From contig NZ_WJBG01000216.1 of assembly GCF_009709555.1 (NCBI RefSeq), positions 1-57,487 on the forward strand: DNA of 57,487 nt. The letters are read 5' to 3'. The notes under the pieces are model-generated. The model was not told the origin of the DNA and searched no databases. It saw only the letters and a list, made by a program, of their open reading frames with translations. The translations under genes were made by a program, and so were the position numbers. Every line of letters begins with the position of its first letter. Positions within the stretch are counted from its first letter, which is position 1. Origin of the DNA: Streptomyces blattellae. GTDB lineage: Bacteria; Actinomycetota; Actinomycetes; Streptomycetales; Streptomycetaceae. This document shows, in pieces, positions 8,894 through 16,104 of this stretch.

Positions 8894-9566
8894 CGCTCTG
8901 CCACTCCATCCCGGTGATCCCGTACGGTTCCGGATCTCGCCAGCGCTCGAACGGCCGGTCGAGCGAGTACTTGCCGTCCTCTCCGAGAACGAGCATCCGC
9001 ATCTCCGCGTTCCCCGGGTTCGACAGCGACTCGAATTCCGCGACCGTCCAGTGGAACCAGCGCATGCAGAACAGCCGCAACGCGAGGCCGTGGGTGACCA
9101 GCAGAACGTTCGGCGGATGGTCCGGGGCCTCGAAGCTGCGGTACAGGCTCTCCAGGAAGCCGCCGACCCGGTCGTACACATCGGCCCCGGACTCGCCCTG
9201 GGCGAAGCGGTAGAAGAAGTGACCGTACGCGTCCCGATAGGCCTTCTGAAGTTGTACGTCGTCCCGGTCCTGCCAGTTGCCCCAGTCCTGTTCGCGCAGC
9301 CGGGGTTCCTCACGCACGCGGACGAGCTCGGGGTCGAGGTGGAAGGCGCGGAACGTCTCGTGCGTACGGCGGTACGGGGAGACGTACACGCTGATGCGCT
9401 CACGGCCGAACACCTCGCGCAGCCGCTTTCCCGTCTCCTCGGCCTGCCGCCAGCCCCGCTCGGTCAGTGCCAGGGCGTGGTCGGGCTCGCGTTCGTACAC
9501 GGTGTCATCAACATTGCCGGTTGACTCACCATGCCGGACAAGGACGATGCGCCGTGGTCGTGCCAT
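8883..9566 (-). CDS. Histidine phosphatase / phosphoglycerate-mutase family protein
   Basis: This is a 227-residue member of the histidine phosphatase superfamily. The N-terminal RHG motif (IVLVRHGEST) carries the phospho-accepting histidine, YRRTHET provides the second arginine, and LLVTHGLALR provides the second catalytic histidine. It is probably a cytoplasmic phosphomonoesterase, but the substrate is unknown. It reads into the truncated ADP-ribosylglycohydrolase gene with an 11-bp overlap. The ATG start begins MARPRRIVLVRHGES, the standard N-terminus. Confidence 0.87.
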   Translation of the reverse strand: MARPRRIVLVRHGESTGNVDDTVYEREPDHALALTERGWRQAEETGKRLREVFGRERISVYVSPYRRTHETFRAFHLDPELVRVREEPRLREQDWGNWQDRDDVQLQKAYRDAYGHFFYRFAQGESGADVYDRVGGFLESLYRSFEAPDHPPNVLLVTHGLALRLFCMRWFHWTVAEFESLSNPGNAEMRMLVLGEDGKYSLDRPFERWRDPEPYGITGMEWQSDDR

Positions 9567-9685
9567 GCCAAAACCCTAGATCGAGTGACGGCTCATCGAG
9601 CACTCGTACGGGCTCCATACAGCGTAGGTCACACAATTCTTGCAACACAGGCCCCATAGGGCACACGAATCATTGGGCCCGGATA

Positions 9686-10291
9686 TCAAACTATCCAGGC
9701 CGGTTCCAACCCCACGATGTCACCTCTCAGGGCTGCGACGTCCGCCTCGGTCTGGGCACGCAGGGCGAGCCGCTCCACCCGCTCGGTGCGGTATTTGCCG
9801 TGTTCGGCGGCCGACTGCCACATCGACAGCACGAGGAACTCATTCCCGGGCGCCTCACCGAACAGCCCGCGGACCATGCCGGGCGAGCCGGCCATCGCGG
9901 GGTTCCACACCTTCTCCTGCATCAGCATGAAGTGCTCGGCGCGGTCCTCATGGACGCGGCAGTGGGCGACCCGGAGCAGATCGGCGTCCGTGAAACGCGG
10001 CTCGAAGCCGGTCTTCACGTCGAAGCGATAGTCGAACAGCCTGACCTGAGCGTCCTTGAACGTGCCCGACTGGGCCGCCGCGAGCCGGTCGTGGGAACGG
10101 GCCATGAAGGAGTCGTAGAAGGCACGGCTCTCCCAGAAGGCGAAGATGTGCGCGACGGAGGGCCGCCCCCGACTCCAGCCTCCGCCCTGCCCTCGAAACC
10201 CCGGCTCCCCCAGAAGCCCCGCCCACTTTCGCTGCCCCCGCTCGAAGCCGCGGCGGTCCACCACGGTGCAGCGAATCCACTTGACCAGCAC
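9686..10291 (-). CDS. YdbC-like (DUF4937) protein
   Basis: This 201-residue protein starts at GTG 10291 with VLVKWIRCTVVDRRGF. The frame stays open further upstream, but that part is Arg/Pro-rich and unlike a protein N-terminus. It has two similar halves of the antibiotic-biosynthesis-monooxygenase-like fold: first half around AHIFAFWESRAFYDSFMARS, second around EKVWNPAMAGSPGMV and EFLVLSMWQS. I recognise the family as DUF4937/YdbC from remembered actinobacterial annotation. No catalytic function is known. It is divergent from the TerD-family gene at 10440. Confidence 0.75.
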   Translation of the reverse strand: MLVKWIRCTVVDRRGFERGQRKWAGLLGEPGFRGQGGGWSRGRPSVAHIFAFWESRAFYDSFMARSHDRLAAAQSGTFKDAQVRLFDYRFDVKTGFEPRFTDADLLRVAHCRVHEDRAEHFMLMQEKVWNPAMAGSPGMVRGLFGEAPGNEFLVLSMWQSAAEHGKYRTERVERLALRAQTEADVAALRGDIVGLEPAWIV

Positions 10292-10439
10292 CGCGCCATC
10301 GTAAGGCCACGGAGCGTGGCCTCGGTCACGCTCGTGCGGACCACATCCGCGCACCTGTGCACGCGCGCGTGGCACGATGGACAACCAACCATGACTGTCC
10401 GGCAGTTGGGGCAGGTCCGTACGGGGAAGGGGACGTCTG

Positions 10440-10970
10440 GTGAACGGGCTCAGCAAGGGCATTCGGAAGGCCGAGGTCGCACTGAAGTGGGACCCGAGTC
10501 CGGCAGGGCAACCGCCCACGGATATGGACCTCGTGGCCGCGACCTACCTGGCGAGCGATCCACACGGCGATCCCGCCTACACGGTGTACTTCGGCAGCCG
10601 CTCTCCCGACGGCACCATCACGCTCAACCGGGACAGCGCGGACGGCAAGGGCTTCGGCTGGGACGAGGTCATGACCCTGGAGCTCGACCGGCTCGACAGC
10701 CGGTACGCGCGCGTGGTCGTCGGCGTGGTCATCCAACAGCGCCCCGCACACCGGACCTTCGTCAGCGTGCTCAAGCCGAACCTGCGCATCAGCGAGGGCT
10801 ATGACGTCCTGGCCCAGGACGACTTCGGCGGTGTGCTGGCGGCGACAGCGGCAGCAGTCGCCGAGTTCGTGCGCGGAGAATCGGGCGCATGGGACTTCCA
10901 TGCAGGAATCCATGGCTTCGAGGACGACCCGGCCACTTTCACCCGCGTCATGGGCAACCACTGGTCCTGA
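10440..10970 (+). CDS. TerD-family protein
   Basis: This is a 176-residue protein of the TerD/CABP family, calcium-binding beta-sandwich proteins first linked to tellurite and stress resistance. It shows VALKWDPSP at the N-terminus, DMDLVAATYL, the strand VYFGSRSPDGTITLNRDSADG and EVMTLELDRLDSRYARVVVGVVI. The usual DLDAS motif appears as DMDLVA. The GTG start has AAGGGGA upstream. It stands alone, without the other ter genes, as is common for the scattered TerD paralogues of Streptomyces. The exact role is unknown. Confidence 0.88.
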   Translation: MNGLSKGIRKAEVALKWDPSPAGQPPTDMDLVAATYLASDPHGDPAYTVYFGSRSPDGTITLNRDSADGKGFGWDEVMTLELDRLDSRYARVVVGVVIQQRPAHRTFVSVLKPNLRISEGYDVLAQDDFGGVLAATAAAVAEFVRGESGAWDFHAGIHGFEDDPATFTRVMGNHWS

Positions 10971-10977
10971 TCAGCCC

Positions 10978-11009
10978 GAAGGGGCGCCGCACAGGGTCGG
11001 CGCCCCTTC
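10978..11009. terminator. Bidirectional terminator between terD-like gene and nrdJ
   Basis: A perfect 12-bp stem (GAAGGGGCGCCG with its complement) closes an 8-base loop and is followed by CGTTT. It lies between two convergent genes, 8 bp after the TerD-family stop and 28 bp from the nrdJ stop, and can serve both. Confidence 0.85.
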
Positions 11010-11036
11010 GTTTCAGGGCCTGCCCGCCACCTGGGG

Positions 11037-13931
11037 TCAGCTGCAGCCGCTGGTCGAGCCGCAGCCCTCGCAGATGTAGCAGGAGCCGGCCCGCTGCATC
11101 TTCGTACCGCAGGAGAAGCACAGCGGGGCGTCGGCCTGGATGCCCAGCTGCATCTCCACCAGTTCAGCGCTGGTGTGGGCCTGCTGCGGGGCGGGCTTGG
11201 CCGCCTCGATGTCGGCCTTGGGCGTGGCGACGGCCTTCAGTTCCTGGGCGCGCGGCGCCGACTGGGCCAGGCCCTCGACGTCGACCTCGTCGTCGGACGG
11301 CTCGTACGAACCGGTCTCCAGATGACGCTGGCGCTCCTCGGCGGAGTGGATGCCGAGCGCGGAACGCGTCTCGAAGGGCAGGAAGTCCAGCGCCAGGCGG
11401 CGGAAGATGTAGTCGACGATCGACTGGGCCATCCGCACGTCCGGGTCGTCCGTCATACCCGCCGGCTCGAAGCGCATGTTCGTGAACTTCGAGACGTACG
11501 TCTCCAGCGGCACTCCGTACTGCAGACCCACCGAGACGGCGATCGAGAAGGCGTCCATCATGCCCGCGAGGGTGGAACCCTGCTTGGACATCTTCAGGAA
11601 GACCTCGCCGAGACCGTCGTCCGGGTAGGAGTTGGCGGTCATGTAGCCCTCGGCGCCGCCGACGGTGAAGGAGGTCGTGATGCCGGGCCGGCCCTTCGGG
11701 AGGCGCTTGCGAACCGGGCGGTACTCGACCACCTTCTCGACCGCGGTACGGATCGTGTCCTCGGTCTTCTCGGTGATCTCGGCCTTCTCCTTCTCCTTGG
11801 TCTTCGCGGAGAGCGGCTGGCCGACCTTGCAGTTGTCGCGGTAGATCGCGAGCGCCTTGACGCCCATCTTCCAGGCCTCGAAGTAGATCTCCTCGACCTC
11901 CTCCACGGTCGCCGACTCCGGCATGTTGACCGTCTTGGACAGGGCGCCGGAGATCCACGGCTGGATCGCGGCCATCATGCGGACGTGACCCATCGCGGAG
12001 ATGGCGCGCTCGCCCATGGCGCAGTCGAACACCTCGTAGTGCTCGTGCTTGAGGCCCGGGGCGTCGACGACATTGCCGTGATCGGCGATGTGGGCGACGA
12101 TCGCCTCGATCTGCTCCTCCTGGTAGCCCAGGCGGCGCAGGGCCTGCGGGACGGTGCCGTTGACGATCTGCATCGAGCCGCCGCCGACCAGCTTCTTGAA
12201 CTTGACCAGGGCGAGGTCGGGCTCAAGGCCGGTGGTGTCGCAGGACATCGCCAGGCCGATGGTGCCGGTCGGCGCGATGACGGATGCCTGAGAGTTACGG
12301 AAACCGTTCTTCTCGCCGAGACGCAGCACGTCCTGCCAGGCCTCCGTGGCGGCTGCCCAGACCGGCGTGTCCAGGTCGTCCATGCGGACGGCCTTCGCGT
12401 TGGCGTCGGAGTGCTGCTCCATGACCCGCAGGTGCGGCTGCGCGTTGCGGGCGTAGCCGTCGTACGGGCCGACGACCGCGGCGAGTTCGGCGGAGCGCTT
12501 GTACGACGTGCCGGTCATCAGGGAGGTGATGGCGCCGGCCAGGGCGCGGCCGCCGTCCGAGTCGTACGCGTGGCCGGTCGCCATCAGCAGCGCGCCGAGG
12601 TTGGCGTAGCCGATGCCGAGCTGGCGGAACGCGCGCGTGTTCTCACCGATCTTCCGGGTCGGGAAGTCGGCGAAGGAGATGGAGATGTCCATCGCGGTGA
12701 TGACCAGTTCGACGACCTTGGCGAAGCGCTCGGCCGCAAAGGACTGGTTGCCCTTGCCGTCGTCCTTGAGGAACTTCATCAGGTTCAGCGAGGCGAGGTT
12801 GCAGGACGTGTTGTCCAGGTGCATGTACTCGCTGCAGGGGTTCGAGCCGTTGATGCGGCCGGACTCCGGGCAGGTGTGCCAGTGGTTGATGGTGTCGTCG
12901 TACTGAATGCCGGGGTCGGCGCAGGCCCAGGCGGCCTCGGCCATCTTGCGGAAGAGGGCCTTGGCGTCCACCTCCTGGATGACCTCACCGGTCATCCGCG
13001 CGCGGAGGCCGAACTTGTCGCCGTTCTCCACGGCCTTCATGAACTCGTCGTTCACGCGGACCGAGTTGTTGGCGTTCTGATACTGGACGGAGGTGATGTC
13101 CTCGCCGCCGAGGTCCATGTCGAAGCCCGCGTCACGCAGGGCGCGGATCTTCTCCTCCTCCTTCACCTTGGTCTCGATGAAGTCCTCGATGTCGGGGTGG
13201 TCGACGTCGAGGATGACCATCTTGGCGGCGCGGCGGGTGGCGCCGCCCGACTTGATCGTCCCTGCGGAGGCGTCGGCGCCGCGCATGAAGGAGACCGGGC
13301 CGGAGGCGTTGCCACCGGAGGACAGCAGTTCCTTGGAGGAGCGGATGCGGGAGAGGTTCAGGCCGGCGCCGGAGCCGCCCTTGAAGATCATGCCCTCTTC
13401 CTTGTACCAGTCGAGGATCGACTCCATGGAGTCGTCGACGGACAGGATGAAGCAGGCGGAGACCTGCTGCGGCTGGGCGGTGCCGACGTTGAACCAGACG
13501 GGGCTGTTGAAGCTGAAGATCTGGTGCAGGAGGGCGTATGCCAGCTCGTGTTCGAAGATCTCGGCGTCGGCGGGCGAGGCGAAGTACTTGTAGTCCTCAC
13601 CGGCCTTCCGGTACGTCTTCACGATGCGGTCGATCAGCTGCTTGAGGCCGGTCTCGCGCTGCGGGGTGCCGACGGCACCGCGGAAGTACTTGCTGGTGAC
13701 GATGTTGACCGCGTTCACCGACCAGAAGTCGGGGAACTCCACGCCGCGCTGCTCGAAGTTGACCGAGCCGTCGCGCCAGTTGGTCATGACGACGTCACGG
13801 CGCTCCCAGGCCACCTCGTCGTACGGGTGTACGCCGGGGGTCGTGTGGATGCGCTCGATACGCAGGCCCTTGCTCGCCTTGGTGCCCTTGGCTCGGGAAC
13901 CTCGTGCCGGACCGCTCGCCGTCTCTGTCAT
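11037..13931 (-). CDS. nrdJ: Class II (vitamin B12-dependent) ribonucleoside-diphosphate reductase
   Basis: This enzyme reduces ribonucleotides to deoxyribonucleotides using adenosylcobalamin, so it works with or without oxygen. It has 964 residues, the long actinobacterial form. Visible motifs are SGGNASGPVSFMRGADASAGT, the catalytic NGSNPCSEY loop with active-site Cys and Glu, the radical-barrel loop IAPTGTIGLAMSCDTTG, and a C-terminal zinc-ribbon-like tail with paired cysteines (CFSCGTKM, CYICEGCG) ending SGCS, which feeds electrons to the active site. It lies 163 bp after nrdR, with a hairpin in the spacer, and is probably co-transcribed with nrdR and repressed by NrdR. No cobalamin riboswitch is seen upstream. 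Confidence 0.97.
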   Translation of the reverse strand: MTETASGPARGSRAKGTKASKGLRIERIHTTPGVHPYDEVAWERRDVVMTNWRDGSVNFEQRGVEFPDFWSVNAVNIVTSKYFRGAVGTPQRETGLKQLIDRIVKTYRKAGEDYKYFASPADAEIFEHELAYALLHQIFSFNSPVWFNVGTAQPQQVSACFILSVDDSMESILDWYKEEGMIFKGGSGAGLNLSRIRSSKELLSSGGNASGPVSFMRGADASAGTIKSGGATRRAAKMVILDVDHPDIEDFIETKVKEEEKIRALRDAGFDMDLGGEDITSVQYQNANNSVRVNDEFMKAVENGDKFGLRARMTGEVIQEVDAKALFRKMAEAAWACADPGIQYDDTINHWHTCPESGRINGSNPCSEYMHLDNTSCNLASLNLMKFLKDDGKGNQSFAAERFAKVVELVITAMDISISFADFPTRKIGENTRAFRQLGIGYANLGALLMATGHAYDSDGGRALAGAITSLMTGTSYKRSAELAAVVGPYDGYARNAQPHLRVMEQHSDANAKAVRMDDLDTPVWAAATEAWQDVLRLGEKNGFRNSQASVIAPTGTIGLAMSCDTTGLEPDLALVKFKKLVGGGSMQIVNGTVPQALRRLGYQEEQIEAIVAHIADHGNVVDAPGLKHEHYEVFDCAMGERAISAMGHVRMMAAIQPWISGALSKTVNMPESATVEEVEEIYFEAWKMGVKALAIYRDNCKVGQPLSAKTKEKEKAEITEKTEDTIRTAVEKVVEYRPVRKRLPKGRPGITTSFTVGGAEGYMTANSYPDDGLGEVFLKMSKQGSTLAGMMDAFSIAVSVGLQYGVPLETYVSKFTNMRFEPAGMTDDPDVRMAQSIVDYIFRRLALDFLPFETRSALGIHSAEERQRHLETGSYEPSDDEVDVEGLAQSAPRAQELKAVATPKADIEAAKPAPQQAHTSAELVEMQLGIQADAPLCFSCGTKMQRAGSCYICEGCGSTSGCS

Positions 13932-13964
13932 GCCGCCTCCCTGTACGGGCTAAAACGCCCTGAA

Positions 13965-13987
13965 GTGCCACGATGTTCCCGTGGCAC
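13965..13987 (-). other. Hairpin in the nrdR-nrdJ spacer
   Basis: A perfect 8-bp inverted repeat (GTGCCACG, 7-base loop, CGTGGCAC) lies 34 bp upstream of the nrdJ ATG. It could stabilise or tune the downstream message. It has no U-tract, so it is not an obvious terminator. Confidence 0.5.
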
Positions 13988-14094
13988 GGTGTTCTGTCTG
14001 GTGTTGCGGGCACCTCTCGCTGCCGCCGCAACAGGTCTTCGCTCGCCGCCGACCGGCCGACCCGGAGCCCTGGGGCCCGGGTCCGGCCCGCCTG

Positions 14095-14646
14095 TCAGTC
14101 GGCGGCGTTGGCGGGCACGGGGACGTGAGTGGTCCCTCCGGGCCCGCGATCGTCTTCCTGGCCCCCCGCGCGCGCGTCTTCGTCGTCGGCGCCGGGGCGT
14201 GGCGTCTCTTCCCTGAGTTCCGCGATGGCGGCCTCGAAGTCCTCCAGCGAGTCGAACGCCCGGTAGACGGAGGCGAATCGCAGATAGGCGACGAGGTCGA
14301 GTTCCTGCAACGGGCCGAGTATGGCCAGCCCCACGTCATGGGTGGTCAGCTCGGCGCTTCCGGTGGCCCGCACCGCCTCCTCGACCCGCTGGCCGAGCTG
14401 GGCGAGCGCGTCCTCGGTGACAGGTCGTCCCTGGCATGCCTTGCGCACGCCGTTGATGACCTTGGTACGGCTGAAAGGTTCGGTGACGCCGGAGCGCTTG
14501 ACCACCATGAGCGAGCACGTCTCCACGGTCGTGAAACGACGGGAGCAGTCCGGACACTGGCGGCGCCTGCGGATCGACGTGCCGTCGTCGGTCGTACGGC
14601 TGTCGACGACGCGGCTGTCGGGGTGCCTGCAGAAGGGGCAGTGCAT
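14095..14646 (-). CDS. nrdR: Transcriptional repressor NrdR
   Basis: This repressor of ribonucleotide-reductase genes senses ATP/dATP. The 183 residues begin with a zinc ribbon: MHCPFC and CPDCSRRF provide the four cysteines. The ATP-cone domain follows (VVKRSGVTEPFSRTKVINGVRKAC, then VGLAILGPLQELDLVAYLRFASVYRAF). The C-terminal 35 residues after about 148 are a variable acidic/glycine tail. It is the first gene of the nrdR-nrdJ pair, with two NrdR-box-like sites 110-155 bp upstream, which suggests autoregulation. Confidence 0.97.
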   Translation of the reverse strand: MHCPFCRHPDSRVVDSRTTDDGTSIRRRRQCPDCSRRFTTVETCSLMVVKRSGVTEPFSRTKVINGVRKACQGRPVTEDALAQLGQRVEEAVRATGSAELTTHDVGLAILGPLQELDLVAYLRFASVYRAFDSLEDFEAAIAELREETPRPGADDEDARAGGQEDDRGPGGTTHVPVPANAAD

Positions 14647-14755
14647 GATCTCCCAACCCTCCTCACAGCAGACTCAATAGCCTCGAAAGGCCACTCGGGC
14701 CCCTCGAAGCAGCCCCAAGCATAGGCGATGATCGCGGGACCGAAGACCCGGGGGA

Positions 14756-14800
14756 CCACAACTTCTGGGCTGCTGCCGCAATCCAACCACTAGATGTGGG
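14756..14800 (-). promoter_or_regulatory. Two NrdR boxes upstream of nrdR
   Basis: Two imperfect palindromes occur: CCACAACTTCTGGGCT (14756-14771) and AACCACTAGATGTGGG (14785-14800). The second has a CCAC-N5-GTGG core. Their centres are 31 bp apart, three helical turns, which is the known spacing of paired NrdR boxes. They stand between the nrdR and lexA genes, closer to nrdR, and would repress nrdR-nrdJ when dATP is high. Confidence 0.72.
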
Positions 14801-15135
14801 GATTGGCTCATACATGCACGCCATGCCCGCGTGTCGCACCCGCACGAGCCGTGCCGTACGGCAACACCGCCACGCCGGCACGCGTACGTGCACAGCCGTA
14901 CCGCCGAGGCGCATGCGGGGATACCGTGGGCGCCGCAGGGAGAGGTCGTGCGACTCCCGCGCAGATGAGGGTCGGTTCCGTGTTGACCGGATGCCGGATG
15001 GCAGACTGGGGCAACGACTCAAGAGGTCGTTCCCCGGTGGCGAAGAGTGCACAATAGGCCGCTTTTGTCCGCCAGGTGTCGCGTTAGCTGTACACCCAGA
15101 CACATGATCGCGGCAGGCGATTCGCGTTTTTTCAC
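14801..15135. other. 335-bp spacer between nrdR and lexA control regions
   Basis: No gene is supported here. Short open frames lack ribosome-binding sites or recognisable sequence. The segment must contain upstream parts of the divergent nrdR and lexA promoters. I see no tRNA or riboswitch. Confidence 0.45.
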
Positions 15136-15177
15136 TCGAACGTGTGTTTGGCGCAACCTTTCGAAAGCAACTACCGT
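15136..15177 (+). promoter_or_regulatory. lexA promoter with LexA box
   Basis: TCGAACGTGTGTTTGG (15136-15151) matches the actinobacterial SOS box TCGAAC-N4-GTTCGA at 13 of its 16 positions, counting the N4. A fitting promoter overlaps it: -35 TTGGCG (15148-15153), 18-bp spacer, -10 TACCGT (15172-15177). This gives an RNA start about 27 bp before the lexA GTG. Bound LexA would cover the -35 element, which is classic autorepression. Confidence 0.8.
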
Positions 15178-15210
15178 TGTCCAGCAGGGAGACCATCGAG
15201 AGGGGCCGAC

Positions 15211-15990
15211 GTGACCACCACCGCAGACAGTGCCACCATCACTGCCCAGGACCGCCCCCAGGGCCGACCCGAGCCGGTGCATGCGATGAACGAAGCCACC
15301 AATCCCGAGGGGCACAAGCGCTCCCTGCCGGGCCGACCTCCAGGCATCCGGGCGGACAGCTCGGGCCTCACGGACCGGCAGCGCCGCGTCATCGAGGTGA
15401 TCAGGGACTCCGTGCAGCGGCGCGGCTACCCGCCGTCGATGCGCGAGATCGGGCAGGCGGTCGGGCTTTCCAGCACATCCTCCGTCGCACACCAGCTGAT
15501 GGCACTGGAGCGCAAGGGGTTCCTGCGCCGCGACCCGCACCGTCCGCGTGCGTACGAGGTGCGTGGCTCCGACCAGGCCACCTCCGTGCAGCCCACGGAC
15601 ACCGCGGGTAAGCCGGCCGCGTCGTACGTTCCGCTGGTCGGCCGTATCGCCGCGGGCGGCCCGATTCTCGCCGAGGAGTCGGTCGAGGACGTCTTCCCCC
15701 TCCCCCGCCAGCTGGTCGGTGACGGTGAGCTGTTCGTGCTGAAGGTGGTCGGCGACTCGATGATCGAGGCCGCGATCTGCGACGGCGACTGGGTCACGGT
15801 CCGCCGCCAGCCCGTCGCCGAGAACGGCGACATCGTGGCCGCCATGCTCGACGGCGAGGCCACCGTCAAGCGCTTCAAGCGCGAGGACGGCCACGTCTGG
15901 CTCCTCCCGCACAACTCGGCGTACGAGCCGATTCCAGGCGACGACGCCACCATCCTCGGCAAGGTGGTCGCTGTGCTGCGCCGCGTGTGA
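15211..15990 (+). CDS. lexA: LexA SOS repressor
   Basis: This repressor of the SOS regulon cleaves itself when RecA forms filaments. It has 259 residues starting at GTG 15211, with GAGAGGGG upstream. The winged helix-turn-helix (LTDRQRRVIEVIRDSV, PPSMREIGQAVGLSSTSSVAHQL) is followed by a linker. The S24 latent peptidase has cleavage site Ala148-Gly149 (RIAAGGP), Ser183 (GDSMIEA) and Lys220 (ATVKRF). The N-terminal extension of about 40 residues before the DNA-binding domain is typical of Streptomyces. A LexA box stands in its promoter. Confidence 0.97.
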   Translation: MTTTADSATITAQDRPQGRPEPVHAMNEATNPEGHKRSLPGRPPGIRADSSGLTDRQRRVIEVIRDSVQRRGYPPSMREIGQAVGLSSTSSVAHQLMALERKGFLRRDPHRPRAYEVRGSDQATSVQPTDTAGKPAASYVPLVGRIAAGGPILAEESVEDVFPLPRQLVGDGELFVLKVVGDSMIEAAICDGDWVTVRRQPVAENGDIVAAMLDGEATVKRFKREDGHVWLLPHNSAYEPIPGDDATILGKVVAVLRRV

Positions 15991-16001
15991 CGGCTGCGGC
16001 G

Positions 16002-16022
16002 GGCGGGCCGAACAGGCCCGCC
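16002..16022 (+). terminator. lexA terminator hairpin
   Basis: The 8-bp stem GGCGGGCC/GGCCCGCC with a 5-base loop starts 11 bp after the lexA stop and is followed by TTCT. A second, larger GC stem follows at about 16031-16064. Confidence 0.7.
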
Positions 16023-16073
16023 TTCTGACCGGGCCCCGGGACCCCTGCGCCGGTTCCGGGGCCCTGTGCTGTC

Positions 16074-16100
16074 CGGCTCCACCCCGACGGGGCGGAGCCG
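16074..16100 (-). terminator. Terminator downstream of the DinG-type helicase
   Basis: CGGCTCC pairs with GGAGCCG, and inside it CCCC pairs with GGGG, with one A/C mismatch and a 3-base loop. It lies 4 bp after the helicase stop on the minus strand, convergent with lexA. Confidence 0.7.
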
Positions 16101-16104
16101 CTTC

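Noticed and set aside
11175..14216. Plus-strand open frame of 1013 codons opposite nrdJ
   Set aside because: It is fully antisense to nrdJ, with composition (Leu/Gly/Val/Arg/Asp) typical of complement-frame shadows.
14650..15130. Cobalamin riboswitch upstream of nrdR-nrdJ
   Set aside because: No B12-box-like conserved core was visible on either strand, and the class II reductase itself is not expected to be repressed by B12.
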